This document shows, piece after piece, positions 8,798-17,399 of a stretch of 46,437 nt of DNA (within the stretch, counting starts at the first letter, position 1; every line of letters begins with the position of its first letter). The notes under the pieces are model-generated. The model did not search any database, was not told the DNA's origin, and saw only the letters and a program-made list of their open reading frames with translations. Position numbers and translations under genes: made by a program. This DNA is from Chthoniobacterales bacterium (GTDB lineage: Bacteria > Verrucomicrobiota > Verrucomicrobiia > Chthoniobacterales > UBA10450): positions 1 through 46,437 of the forward strand of contig JACDGM010000021.1 in assembly GCA_013815325.1 (NCBI GenBank), in the 5' to 3' direction.

Positions 8798-9301
8798 ATG
8801 CCGAAACTTTCGATCGCGCTGCAAGGTTTCAAAGCGAGCCACGAGCTGACCGACGAGAAGATCACGATTGGGCGCGCGCCGGATAATCTTATCCAGATCG
8901 ACGACCCCTCGATCTCCGGCCGTCATGCGCGGCTCCTGCTTGTGGGAGAGCGCCATCAATTAAAGGACCTCGCTTCAACCAACGGCACGCGGGTGAATGG
9001 AGAGACGATCACGGAAGTTTTCCTGCGCGTCGGCGATCGGGTGCGCTTCGGCAAAGTGGAAGCGCGCTACGAGGCGGACGCGACCGGCGAAGCGCGCGCA
9101 ATGCCCGAGGCCGGCGAGATCGAGGCGCGCCCGGCTGAGACGAGCGAGAAGCCGGTTGATTTCGCCAATGCTTCGCCTTTTCCAAATCGGAAGAAGGAGA
9201 AGGACACGGCGGGGAGAGCGGTGCTGGCGGCGGGAGCGATCGCGATCGTCGTTTTTATCTTGAGCATGCTCAACCTGCTGTGGCTGCGCGGGCCAATGTA
9301 G
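8798..9301 (+). CDS. FHA-domain protein with C-terminal membrane anchor
   Basis: The 167-residue protein starts with a forkhead-associated domain (about residues 5-92) that binds phosphothreonine. The diagnostic strand-loop residues are present: ITIGRAPDNLIQI, SISGRHARLLL (the S-x-R-H phospho-recognition part), LASTNGTRVNG and VGDRVRFGKV. An acidic linker (about 95-135) leads to one transmembrane helix near the C-terminus (VLAAGAIAIVVFILSMLNLL), giving a tail-anchored protein with its FHA domain in the cytoplasm. It follows the cyclase gene by 114 bases on the same strand, so the two may form a signalling unit. No Ser/Thr kinase is visible in the window, so its phosphorylated partner is unknown. 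Confidence 0.85.
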   Translation: MPKLSIALQGFKASHELTDEKITIGRAPDNLIQIDDPSISGRHARLLLVGERHQLKDLASTNGTRVNGETITEVFLRVGDRVRFGKVEARYEADATGEARAMPEAGEIEARPAETSEKPVDFANASPFPNRKKEKDTAGRAVLAAGAIAIVVFILSMLNLLWLRGPM

Positions 9302-9323
9302 GCCCCGCCGATCCGAGGATGAC

Positions 9324-10007
9324 GTGACGAAGAGACTCCTGCTTTTCGATATTGATGGGACGCTGATCGACTCCGGCGGCGCGGGCCTGCAAGCGCTCAA
9401 GGATGTGCTCAAAGAACAGTTCGGCATCTCGGACGATCTGCGCGGCATCGAGGTCGCCGGCAAAACCGACACCGCGATCGTGCATCAGATTTTGCGCAAA
9501 CAGGAGATTGCGCTCTCAGATGAAAACGTCGCAGCGTTTCTCGATCTCTACGCCGAATTTTTGGGCCGCGAATTGCCTTTGCGCAAGGGTGCGCTGCTAC
9601 CGGGTGTGCAGCAATTATTGCCGCGATTGCAGGTTCGATCGCAAAACGTGCTCGCGCTTCTCACCGGCAATATTGAGCGCGGCGCGAAGCTGAAGCTCGA
9701 GTATTACGGCATCTGGGATTTCTTCGAGTTCGGCGCATTTGCCGATGATCATCACGATCGCAACGAGCTCGGGCCTTTCGCGCAGAGACGCGCGCGGGAG
9801 AAGCACGCAATCAATTTTCCGGCGGAGGCGATCGACGTGATCGGCGATACCCCGCACGACATTGCCTGTGGCAAAGCGATCGGCGCGCGCACGATCGCGG
9901 TCGCGACCGGGAGCTTCTCGCGTGCGCAGCTAGCCGAGCACCAGCCGGACGAGTTGGTCGATGATTTTTCCGAGGTGGAGGCGCGCATCGCGGAGCTCGG
10001 CTGGTAG
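9324..10007 (+). CDS. HAD-superfamily hydrolase, phosphoglycolate phosphatase-like
   Basis: The 227-residue protein has all HAD motifs: motif I FDIDGTLIDSGG with the nucleophile and general-acid aspartates (residues 8 and 10), motif II LLTGN, and motifs III/IV VIGDTPHDIACGKAIG. A helical cap of about 70 residues follows motif I, as in the Gph/PGPase subgroup. The probable reaction is removal of phosphate from a small metabolite such as 2-phosphoglycolate; the substrate is not provable from sequence. GTG at 9324 is the only sensible start: an ATG five bases upstream is in another frame and stops at once. It lies 22 bases after the FHA gene. Confidence 0.8.
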   Translation: MTKRLLLFDIDGTLIDSGGAGLQALKDVLKEQFGISDDLRGIEVAGKTDTAIVHQILRKQEIALSDENVAAFLDLYAEFLGRELPLRKGALLPGVQQLLPRLQVRSQNVLALLTGNIERGAKLKLEYYGIWDFFEFGAFADDHHDRNELGPFAQRRAREKHAINFPAEAIDVIGDTPHDIACGKAIGARTIAVATGSFSRAQLAEHQPDELVDDFSEVEARIAELGW

Positions 10008-10020
10008 AGGACAGCCTCTT

Positions 10021-10094
10021 CTCCTAATCCTGCTCCTAATCTTTCCCGGAATTTCTCTTTTAATTAGGAGCAAGACCAGGAGCAGGATTAGGAG
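10021..10094. repeat. Nested inverted repeat between HAD and STAS genes
   Basis: Perfect 16-base arms CTCCTAATCCTGCTCC (10021-10036) and GGAGCAGGATTAGGAG (10079-10094) enclose a second perfect pair, GCTCCTAAT (10032-10040) and ATTAGGAGC (10063-10071). Each arm therefore also contains a direct repeat of CTCCTAATC. The element can fold into a long two-part hairpin. It fills most of the gap before the STAS gene and is not followed by a T-run, so it looks more like a REP-type palindromic element than a plain terminator. Confidence 0.75.
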
Positions 10095-10142
10095 GGACGC
10101 GCGATTGACGGCGAGCGCACAAGTGACATCATTCCCTCAGCC

Positions 10143-10457
10143 ATGACCGAGCCGTTGCCTAACGTTGTCCCGCTGGAAGGCGAAATCGATCTCCACGTCT
10201 CACCGCAGATCGGCGCCCAGCTCGCGGCCTTAATTAAACAGAAGCCGCCCAAGGTGGTGGTCGATCTTTCGAAGGTGACTTATATCGACAGCTCCGGCCT
10301 TGCGGTCTTGATCGAGGCGATGCAAAACGTGGGCGGCTACGGCGGCAGCTTCGCGCTCACCGGCCTGCAGGATGGCGTGCGGCCGATCTTCGAAATCGCA
10401 CGGCTCGATCAGGTCTTCAGGATTTTTCCGGATAACGCCGCGGCGTTGGCCGCCTGA
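10143..10457 (+). CDS. STAS-domain anti-anti-sigma factor
   Basis: The 104-residue protein is a single STAS domain, like SpoIIAA/RsbV. The phospho-acceptor site is intact: VTYIDSSGLAVL with the serine at about residue 50-51, after the strand PPKVVVDLSK. Such proteins bind an anti-sigma kinase when dephosphorylated and free its sigma factor; in other lineages they act in chemotaxis-like or lipid-asymmetry pathways. No RsbW-type kinase or PP2C phosphatase is next to it. Its 3' end overlaps the 3' end of the opposite-strand glycosyltransferase gene by 49 bases. A GCCTAACG motif lies near the start, read as Pro-Asn. Confidence 0.85.
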   Translation: MTEPLPNVVPLEGEIDLHVSPQIGAQLAALIKQKPPKVVVDLSKVTYIDSSGLAVLIEAMQNVGGYGGSFALTGLQDGVRPIFEIARLDQVFRIFPDNAAALAA

Positions 10458-11578
10458 TGCAGGAGTTCGAGCGTCCGCTCGACGTTAACCGAGATGTCGA
10501 AATGACTGGCGCGCTCCTGAATCGCGGGCCGCGCCTCGGCGCGCCGTTCGGGATTCGCCCAAACATTTAGAGACGCGCGAATATGCCGGAGTTCGTTAGG
10601 CTGGGACAGGATGGATCCGTGTACGCCGTCTTCGATAATCTCGTGGAAGCCGTTGGCGCGGGTCGTGATCACGGGCAGGCCGGAGGCGAGCGCTTCGAGG
10701 CAGGCGTTGGAGAACGGGTCGTAAAGCGTCGGCAGCAAAAAAATATCCGCGGCGGCGTAGAGCGCCGGCAGGTCGCGCACGGCGCCGAGCATGCGAACGC
10801 AGCGGCTGTCGCGCACGCGGCGTCCGCCACGGCCGGCCACGAGCAGACGGAAGTTTCCGCCTAACGACTCGACAGCCGCGCGCGCGAAGCGCAACCCTTT
10901 GCGCTCCCAACCCGAGCCGACGAAGAGGACCGCTATGTCTTCCTCGGCGAGGCCGAGGTTTTTCCGCCGTTGCCCGCGCAGCTCGTGTCCGCCGCGAAAT
11001 TCCGCGAGCGGGACGCCGGTGGCAACGACGTCGATGCGCTCAGCCGGATAGCTGTAAAAATCCTGCGCTTCCCGTTTCACCATCTCGGAGTTGGCAACGA
11101 CGCGTCCGGCGCCGCCGCTGAAGAGCGCCTGCTCCAGCTCGAGAGTATCGCGGTGGCTGCGGCCGAAGCGTCGGAGTATTTTTTTCACGGGTGAGGAGGC
11201 GGCATCGCGCCGCCGGAGCCAGGCCCGGTGAATGCCATCGCCCGCGCGATAGACGTCACAACGCCAAACGCGCTCAAGGCTGAGCAGGAGATCGCAGTGC
11301 TCCGCGGGCCGGGCTTTTTCCAGCTCGTCGGCGAAACGCCTCCCACTCTCAGCGCGCAGCCGGGTGATCGGGCCAAAAGGCCATTCACTCGTCGGCCAGG
11401 TGGCGTCGGTGAAGAGACGCGTCTGCTGCCCAGCGCGACTCAAACCGCGGGCCAGCCGCTTCAAATACGCCTCCGCGCCGCCCGTCTCGGAATGACCGCG
11501 GCGCACCAGGCCGATCGTTAGGCGGGGAGGGCGCGGCGACACCCGCGCGGCGGGCGTTTGATCTTTACTTGAGGACAT
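10409..11578 (-). CDS. Family 4 glycosyltransferase
   Basis: The 389-residue protein has a GT-B fold. The N-terminal acceptor domain opens with TIGLVRRGHSETGGAEAYLK, the typical GT4 glycine-rich start. The C-terminal nucleotide-sugar domain contains LFVGSGWERKGLRFA, then DIFLLPTLYDPFSNACLEAL with the conserved E-x7-E region (P-x-DPFSNACLE), and GLPVITTRANGFHEII. It probably adds a sugar to lipopolysaccharide core or a capsule, given the divergent GT4, heptosyltransferase and MsbA genes next door. ATG 11578 (MSSSK) is preferred; an in-frame ATG at 11602 would overlap the start of the divergent gene. The last 49 bases overlap the STAS gene tail to tail. Confidence 0.85.
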   Translation of the reverse strand: MSSSKDQTPAARVSPRPPRLTIGLVRRGHSETGGAEAYLKRLARGLSRAGQQTRLFTDATWPTSEWPFGPITRLRAESGRRFADELEKARPAEHCDLLLSLERVWRCDVYRAGDGIHRAWLRRRDAASSPVKKILRRFGRSHRDTLELEQALFSGGAGRVVANSEMVKREAQDFYSYPAERIDVVATGVPLAEFRGGHELRGQRRKNLGLAEEDIAVLFVGSGWERKGLRFARAAVESLGGNFRLLVAGRGGRRVRDSRCVRMLGAVRDLPALYAAADIFLLPTLYDPFSNACLEALASGLPVITTRANGFHEIIEDGVHGSILSQPNELRHIRASLNVWANPERRAEARPAIQERASHFDISVNVERTLELLHQAANAAALSGKILKT

Positions 11579-11600
11579 TAGAAACAATATTGGGGGGATC

Positions 11601-12821
11601 ATGGTGGGTGAAACTCTTAACGCCCCGCCTCCCCGCGCGTCGAGCGCAACCGCCTCGCGCACTCTGCCGAAGCACCTCCTCTATTCGATCTTCGCGCGGA
11701 TCGGCGGCTCAGGATTGGATACGGATGCGTTTGAGACCTTGCGCGCATCGAGTCGCGGCGGATTTCTCGGCACGGCCGTGGCGTACGATAACCGGCAGAC
11801 GGAAATCCCGGCGACGCAGATCCATTCGCTGCGCTGGCACCCGGTGCGGCTGCTCTCGTTTCTCGACAGCTCGTACTACTACGGCGCGAAGAAGAAATAC
11901 ATTGATTGGATCGCCGCGCGGCATCTGGCGACCGGGCGATATGATTTATTCCACTCCTGGTCGGGCGATTGTCTGCTTTCACTGCGGACAGCGCATAAGC
12001 TTGGAATTCCTTCGGTCCTCGAGATCCCAACCTGGCATCGCGATCGCGGCAAGATTAAGCGCCGCCCTTCGGGTTGGGCGCCCGAGGCGCAGCTGCCCTG
12101 GCCCAAACGTTGGAAAGAAGATTTGCTTCTGCAGCGTGATCGATTCATCGAGGAATACGATCTCGCGGACCTGATTCTCGTCCTGTCCGAACGCGCGGCC
12201 GAGACTTTTCGGGTGCAAGGTTTCCCGGAGGAAAAACTTTTTTATCTGCCGCGCGGCGTTGACGTGGAGCGGTTCACGCCAGGCGAACGGCCGCCGCATT
12301 TTCGCGCGATTTTTTCCGGGGCTCTGATCGAGCGCAAGGGCGTGCATCATCTCCTCGAAGCGTGGGAGCGGCTCGACCTAAAGGAAGCGGAGTTGTGGCT
12401 CGTGGGTTCCATTCACGACGAAATCAAACCGTATCTGAAAAAATTTGCGCGCCCGAACGTGAGGGCGATCGGTTTTGCGCAGGAGCCGGAGACTTATCTG
12501 CGGCAATCGACGATCCACATCTTCCCCTCACAATGCGAAGGCAGCGCGAAGGTCACCTACGAAGCGGCGGCTTGCGGTTTGCCGCAGATCACGACGCGGG
12601 AAGCGGGCGACGTGGTCGAGGACGGCGTGCAAGGGACGATTGTGCCGCCGGGCAATGTCGAGGCGCTGGCGGAGGCGATCCAACATCTATACGATCATCC
12701 GGAAATCGTCGAGCGGATGAGCATCGCCGCGCGTGAGCGGGTGGTGGAAAATTTCACCTGGGATCATTTTCGCGCGCGCCTGCTCGACGCTTACGGGATC
12801 GCGATGCGGATGGCTCGTTAG
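11601..12821 (+). CDS. Family 4 glycosyltransferase
   Basis: The 406-residue GT-B enzyme has an acceptor domain over about residues 20-225 and a donor domain from about 235. The donor half shows IFSGALIERKGVHHLLEAWE, the conserved HIFPSQCEGSAKVTYEAAAC segment with the E-x7-E pair, and GLPQITTREAGDVVEDGVQG. It lies 22 bases from the divergent GT4 gene, so both share a very short promoter region. Downstream, the GT9 gene begins 6 bases after its stop. The stop codon TAG forms part of a CGTTAGGC motif. The product probably extends an envelope polysaccharide; the sugar cannot be predicted. Confidence 0.85.
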   Translation: MVGETLNAPPPRASSATASRTLPKHLLYSIFARIGGSGLDTDAFETLRASSRGGFLGTAVAYDNRQTEIPATQIHSLRWHPVRLLSFLDSSYYYGAKKKYIDWIAARHLATGRYDLFHSWSGDCLLSLRTAHKLGIPSVLEIPTWHRDRGKIKRRPSGWAPEAQLPWPKRWKEDLLLQRDRFIEEYDLADLILVLSERAAETFRVQGFPEEKLFYLPRGVDVERFTPGERPPHFRAIFSGALIERKGVHHLLEAWERLDLKEAELWLVGSIHDEIKPYLKKFARPNVRAIGFAQEPETYLRQSTIHIFPSQCEGSAKVTYEAAACGLPQITTREAGDVVEDGVQGTIVPPGNVEALAEAIQHLYDHPEIVERMSIAARERVVENFTWDHFRARLLDAYGIAMRMAR

Positions 12822-12826
12822 GCCGG

Positions 12827-13843
12827 TTGAACGTTCTCCTCATCCAACTCAAACGGATCGGCGACCTGATCCTGACCGTGCCCGTCATCGCCGCGGTCAG
12901 GAAACATTTCCCAGCGGCGAAAATCTCCCTCGTCGTCGCGCACGGCTCGCGGGAATTATTACCGGCCATCCCCGGAGTCGATCGCGCGTTCGTCGCGAGC
13001 GGGCGGGCTTCGGATGTCGCGCTCTGGTTCGCGATCGGGACTGCGAAGTTCGATGACTGTCTCGATTTTTCCCGGACCGATCGCTCCGCGTTCCTCACCC
13101 TGCTCTCCGGAGCGCGCAGCCGCGTCACCTACGACAGCGGCCGAAGCGAGCCGATCCGGCAGTTGAGCTATAATCGGTTCATTCCTTCGCAGGTGCGAAC
13201 GGTGCACACGGTTGATCATCATCTGGCGCTTCTCGCGCCTCTGGGCGTGCACGACGCTTCGCCGCAAATCCAACTCGCGCTGCCGGACGCGACGCAGCGC
13301 AAAGCCGCCGAGATCATCGCGGCACAACAACTCGGGGACGATTTTATCGTGATTCACCCGGGTTCGGCGCGCGCAGAAAAGTTCTGGGAGGCGCGGCGTT
13401 GGGCGGAAGTGGCCAATGAATTTCAAGCGAAAGAGCCGGCTCGATTCGTCGTCACCGGCGGCTCTTCGGCGATGGAACAAGACCACATCGCGCAGATCAA
13501 AGCGCACGTGCAACAGCCGCTCGTCGATCTTTCCGGCCGAATCGATCTGCTCACCCTTGCGGCGCTCATCCAGCGCGCGCGGTTGCTGATCACGGTCGAT
13601 TCCGCGCCAATGCATCTGGCGGCCGCGTTTGGGACACCTCAGGTTGTTCTCTTCGGCCCGACCAACCCCTTGCACTGGCGCCCACGCGCAGCGCCCGCCG
13701 TGGTTTTACACGGCAGCGGTTCCTGGGAGCTGCGGGATTTCGCCGCGCGGCAAGCGCCCGCCACGATGAAGGAAATCTCGACGGCGCAAGTGATCGATGC
13801 TATGCAGTCGCTGCTGTCGAAGCCGGCAGCGCGAGTGTCATGA
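12827..13843 (+). CDS. Family 9 glycosyltransferase (heptosyltransferase-like)
   Basis: The 338-residue protein begins VLLIQLKRIGDLILTVPVI, the characteristic GT9 opening (RxGD), and has the donor-site motifs VIHPGSARAEKFWEARRW and ITVDSAPMHLAAAFGTP followed by VVLFGPTNP. Enzymes of this family transfer L-glycero-D-manno-heptose or related sugars from ADP-sugar onto the inner core of lipopolysaccharide. The start is a TTG at 12827, 6 bases after the GT4 stop; no ATG gives the conserved opening. Its stop overlaps the ATG of the ABC transporter (ATGA), so translation is coupled. Together the genes read as core assembly followed by export. Confidence 0.88.
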   Translation: MNVLLIQLKRIGDLILTVPVIAAVRKHFPAAKISLVVAHGSRELLPAIPGVDRAFVASGRASDVALWFAIGTAKFDDCLDFSRTDRSAFLTLLSGARSRVTYDSGRSEPIRQLSYNRFIPSQVRTVHTVDHHLALLAPLGVHDASPQIQLALPDATQRKAAEIIAAQQLGDDFIVIHPGSARAEKFWEARRWAEVANEFQAKEPARFVVTGGSSAMEQDHIAQIKAHVQQPLVDLSGRIDLLTLAALIQRARLLITVDSAPMHLAAAFGTPQVVLFGPTNPLHWRPRAAPAVVLHGSGSWELRDFAARQAPATMKEISTAQVIDAMQSLLSKPAARVS

Positions 13844-15717
13844 GCGACGAGCAACCACGGAAGACGAAGCAGTCTCTTTGGACCACGATCCGGATCGGGT
13901 GGCGGCCCTACAAGCGACTTTACGCATACGCCCTGCCTTATAAATTCCGCTTTATTTTGGGACTTGGTTTCGGATTCCTCTACGGTGGCATCACGGGCTG
14001 TCTCCCCTTGGTTATGGCGAAGGTCACAAACGTCGCCTTTAGCGGTCACGCGGTCGCTCCGACCACGATCGCAGCCCACCCGGAAATGTTGAATCACGGT
14101 CCGAAGATTAATTCGCTGATTCTTTTCTGCCTCGCCATCCCGCTCGTCATGACCTTGCGCAGCCTCTGCTCCTACGCCAACGCCTACTACACGGTCTGGG
14201 TGAGCAACAAAGTGCTGACAGATATCCGGACCGAACTTTTTCACAAGATGGTGACCCATTCGATGGATTTCTTCAACAAAGCCCAGTCCGGCTTCCTCAT
14301 GTCGCGCATCACGAACGACACCCGGATGATGCAGACCGCGCTCTCCAGCATCAGCAGCGATTTGTTTAAGCAGCCGATCGCCATCTTCACCGGGATCAGC
14401 GTTCTCCTCTACATGGATTGGAAATTCACGATCGTCACGCTGGTCCTTTTCCCGAGCTGCCTCATCCCGCTGAGTATGTACGGCCGGCGCGCGCGCAAAG
14501 CAGTCACGAACGAGCAGGCGGGCGTGGCGGAGATGGTGGTGACAATGCAGGAAACCTTTGCCGGCATCCGCGTCATCAAGTCTTTTGCGCGCGAGGCGCA
14601 TCAGGAGAAACTATTCAAGCGGAGCAACGACGCGCAGTTCTCGAATTCCATGCGCATTGTTCGCTCGATGGAAGCGGTCGGGCCGCTGGTCGAGACGATC
14701 GCCGCTATCGGTGTGGGGCTGGCGCTACTCTATGTCTATGTCGCAGCACTTCCCGCGGCGAAATTCATCGCGTTGATCGGCGGAATTTTCCTCCTTTACG
14801 ATCCGATTAAAACACTCAGTCGCATGCACATCACCATGCAGCGATCCATTCAGGCCACCGTGGAAATTTTCCGAATCCTTGACTCGAAGCAGAGCGTGCA
14901 GGATCGGCCAGAAGCCGTCGCGCTGCCCACATCGGCGGGCGAGATCGAGTTCGAGCGCGTCACTTTCCGATACGATGGGGGCGTTCAGGATGCCGTGAAA
15001 AATTTGAGCTTGCGCATCGAGCCGGGGCGCAGCTTCGCGCTCGTCGGGGCGAGCGGCGCGGGCAAGAGCACCATTCTCTCGCTCATTCTGCGACTTTACG
15101 ATCCGACCGGCGGTCTCGTGCGGATCGACGGCCGCGACTTGCGCTCTATCACGCAAAAGTCGCTCCGCGCCCAGATTGGTCTCGTCTCGCAGGAGACTTT
15201 TTTGTTTCACGACACCATCTTCAAGAACATCCAGTTCGGCCGGCTTGACGCCACTCCGGAGGAAATCTACGCCGCGGCCGAGACAGCCTACGCGCACGAA
15301 TTTATCGCCGCCCAGCCGCGGGGTTATGAAACCGTCATCGGCGACAAAGGCTGCCTCCTCTCTGGCGGCCAGCAGCAGCGGCTCGCCATCGCGCGCGCCC
15401 TGCTCAAGAACGCGCCCATCCTGCTTCTGGATGAAGCTACCTCCGCGCTCGACTCCGAGAGCGAGCAGCAAATCCAGCTTGCGCTCGAGCGCCTGGCCGA
15501 AGGCCGCACCGTCATCGCCATTGCGCACCGGCTCTCGACGATCCTCTCCGCCGACCAGATCGTCGTGATGGAAAACGGCCGCATCAAAGAGGTCGGCACG
15601 CACCAGGAGCTGCTGGAAAAAAGCGGCTACTATCGCCGCCTCTATGATCTCCAGTTCAACCGCAACCCGGAAGAAGCGGGCGCGGAAGTCGAGATGCTCG
15701 CGGGCGCGTCGGCCTAG
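13840..15717 (+). CDS. MsbA-like lipid A/core exporter (ABC transporter)
   Basis: This is a 625-residue half-transporter. The N-terminal membrane domain has six helices (about residues 35-345) and the C-terminal ATPase domain has every motif: Walker A GASGAGKST, Q-loop GLVSQETFLF, signature LLSGGQQQRLAIARALL, Walker B ILLLDEATSALD, and the H-loop IAHRLS. This is the architecture of MsbA, which flips lipid A-core across the inner membrane as a homodimer. The ATGA overlap with the heptosyltransferase gene supports a lipopolysaccharide role. The first periplasmic loop is long (around HAVAPTTIAAHPEMLNHG), a small departure from E. coli MsbA. A multidrug ABC exporter is the alternative. No CGTTAGGC motif occurs in the gene. 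Confidence 0.85.
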   Translation: MSDEQPRKTKQSLWTTIRIGWRPYKRLYAYALPYKFRFILGLGFGFLYGGITGCLPLVMAKVTNVAFSGHAVAPTTIAAHPEMLNHGPKINSLILFCLAIPLVMTLRSLCSYANAYYTVWVSNKVLTDIRTELFHKMVTHSMDFFNKAQSGFLMSRITNDTRMMQTALSSISSDLFKQPIAIFTGISVLLYMDWKFTIVTLVLFPSCLIPLSMYGRRARKAVTNEQAGVAEMVVTMQETFAGIRVIKSFAREAHQEKLFKRSNDAQFSNSMRIVRSMEAVGPLVETIAAIGVGLALLYVYVAALPAAKFIALIGGIFLLYDPIKTLSRMHITMQRSIQATVEIFRILDSKQSVQDRPEAVALPTSAGEIEFERVTFRYDGGVQDAVKNLSLRIEPGRSFALVGASGAGKSTILSLILRLYDPTGGLVRIDGRDLRSITQKSLRAQIGLVSQETFLFHDTIFKNIQFGRLDATPEEIYAAAETAYAHEFIAAQPRGYETVIGDKGCLLSGGQQQRLAIARALLKNAPILLLDEATSALDSESEQQIQLALERLAEGRTVIAIAHRLSTILSADQIVVMENGRIKEVGTHQELLEKSGYYRRLYDLQFNRNPEEAGAEVEMLAGASA

Positions 15718-15832
15718 TGAGGCGGAATGTTAGCGTTCAGAAAATTGATCACTTCCTGGCCGTGTCAGTCGTGTTCTAATAGTCGAAGGCGTGGCCCTGG
15801 CGAACCGTGAGGATTTCTGCGATCTTAACCGG

Positions 15833-17107
15833 ATGAAGGCAAACCTATCGATCGTCCGAATCGTTGCTTTCGTCACCTTTACTCCGGCATCTTCAATCCT
15901 TGCTGTCAGCCCCCCGCCCGGCGGCGCTTATCCCAAAGAAAATACGGCGCTGGGCCAGGATGCGCTGTTTAGCTTGCCACCGGATGCCTCTGGCCAAAAC
16001 ACGGCTCTCGGTTACCAATCGATGTACAAAAACACTTATGGCGGCCAAAGTGTCGCGGTGGGCGATGGTGCCCTCTCCGCTAACACTCTCGGTGATGGAG
16101 AAACCGCTGTCGGTTATCAGGCGCTCTATTCAAACACGACCGGTAATGCCAATGTCGCAATCGGCGAAGCTGCCCTCTATTCAAACACGACTGGAGAGAG
16201 CAATGTGAGCGTCGGTTCCACCACCTTGGTCAATAATACGACGGGGATTTTCAACACTGCCCTCGGCGATTCAGCGCTAACCTTCAGCACGACTGGGAGC
16301 TATAATACCGCCTTGGGAGCGAAGGCCAGTGCTTTTGACAGCACTGGCCACGACAACGCTGCGGTTGGTTATGGCGCCTTGAACATGAATACCACCGGCA
16401 TAGACAATGTGGCCGTAGGAAGCTTTGCCGCCGGCTTTCTCACGACCGGCAGTAACAACACCGTGTTAGGGTTTTCTGCCGGCTCTTTTCTAAAGACTGG
16501 GAGCAACAACATCGAGATCGGGCACGTTGGCGGCAGCGCCAGCGAAGCTAACGCCATCCGGATCGGAACTCCGGGAACGCAAACCGCTACTTATGTCGCA
16601 GGCATTCGCGGCGTCGCGCTGGGCGGATTGCAGCCGGTCGGCGTCAACGCCGCCGGGCAGCTTGGAGTAAGGGGTTCCTCGGCGCGCTTCAAGAAAGCCA
16701 TTAAGCCGATGGATAAACAAAGTGAAGCCATCCTTGCCCTGCGGCCGGTGAGTTTCCGTTACAAAAAGGACTTAGACTCGTTAGGGGCTCCGCAGTTCGG
16801 TCTGGTCGCGGAAGAGGTCGCCCAAGTCGCTCCCGAGCTGGTGGTGCGCGATGAGCAAGGCAAACCCTTCAGCGTCCGCTACGAGGAAGTGAACGCGATG
16901 TTGCTCAATGAATTTCTCAAAGAGCATCGCAAGGTTGAGCAGCAGGCTGGCGAGCTTTGCGCGATGCAATCGAGCATGACACGTCAGGAAGAGGCCATCG
17001 TCACGCTAACTGCGGCCTTAAAGGAACAGGCGAGGCAAATGCAAAAGGTGAGCGCACAGCTAGAAGCCAATCGACCGGCGCGACGCCTGGTCTCAACCGG
17101 CGAATAA
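15833..17107 (+). CDS. Secreted YadA-head-like repeat protein with S74 chaperone domain
   Basis: The 424-residue protein (from ATG 15833) has a signal peptide (IVRIVAFVTFTPASSILA) followed by about 12 short repeats on the pattern NTA-x-G-x-x-AL-x-x-NTTG (residues about 35-235). These resemble the left-handed beta-roll of YadA-type trimeric adhesin heads. Then comes a domain with GSSARFKKAIKPMD, LRPVSFRYKKDLDSLG, QFGLVAEEVAQVAPELVV and YEEVNAMLLNEFLKEH, the Peptidase_S74 intramolecular chaperone known from phage tail fibres and endosialidases. A coiled coil (about 355-415) ends the protein. It is probably a trimeric surface or secreted fibre. A paralogue lies at 40127-41386. No phage structural gene is nearby. 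Confidence 0.85.
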   Translation: MKANLSIVRIVAFVTFTPASSILAVSPPPGGAYPKENTALGQDALFSLPPDASGQNTALGYQSMYKNTYGGQSVAVGDGALSANTLGDGETAVGYQALYSNTTGNANVAIGEAALYSNTTGESNVSVGSTTLVNNTTGIFNTALGDSALTFSTTGSYNTALGAKASAFDSTGHDNAAVGYGALNMNTTGIDNVAVGSFAAGFLTTGSNNTVLGFSAGSFLKTGSNNIEIGHVGGSASEANAIRIGTPGTQTATYVAGIRGVALGGLQPVGVNAAGQLGVRGSSARFKKAIKPMDKQSEAILALRPVSFRYKKDLDSLGAPQFGLVAEEVAQVAPELVVRDEQGKPFSVRYEEVNAMLLNEFLKEHRKVEQQAGELCAMQSSMTRQEEAIVTLTAALKEQARQMQKVSAQLEANRPARRLVSTGE

Positions 17108-17399
17108 CCGGCTGGGGGGCGCCGCTCTCGGTGCCTCTCCCCGGAAGAAGGCGAGAGGAAAGGTCAAAGGCAGTGACGGCTCGCCAGGCGAGCCTATAAT
17201 TGCTTCCGACTAGAGCGTGTCATGCACTCTAACCAGCGGGAGCGCGCTGTAGTGCCCGCTGTCCCCAGGGGAATCCGGCGACGCGCGAGGCGATGCGCTG
17301 AGGACAGCGCACGCTACACCTGCGCCACCTGCGGTTGAGCCGGGATTCGACCCGACGAAGTGCAGGACGCGCCCTACTCGGAGGACAAGCCTCCGAGAC
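17108..17399. repeat. Intergenic repeat cluster left of kup
   Basis: This 292-base gap between convergent genes has no ORF of note. It contains a perfect hairpin GGCTCGCC-A-GGCGAGCC (17178-17194), a 16-mer AGAGCGTGTCATGCAC (17212-17227), and a GC-rich stretch with inverted CGCTGTCC / GGACAGCG (around 17256 and 17301). Related copies of the first two elements lie on the other side of the kup-kdpDE block (21501-21515 and 21573-21600). The hairpin may also serve as a bidirectional terminator, but it lacks a T-tract. Confidence 0.6.

Noticed and set aside
10021..10094. CRISPR array
   Set aside because: Only nested inverted copies of one short unit, with no regular spacer-repeat spacing and no cas genes anywhere in the window.
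14725..15603. Minus-strand open frame of 292 codons
   Set aside because: Antisense to the ATPase domain of the MsbA-like gene; no recognisable protein.
15833..17107. Prophage or tail-fibre locus
   Set aside because: The S74 domain is phage-like, but there is a signal peptide and no integrase, capsid, portal or lysis gene near either copy.
17330..17365. tRNA-like T-arm (GGGATTCGACCC)
   Set aside because: No matching acceptor, D- or anticodon stems upstream; the surrounding bases belong to GC-rich intergenic repeats.
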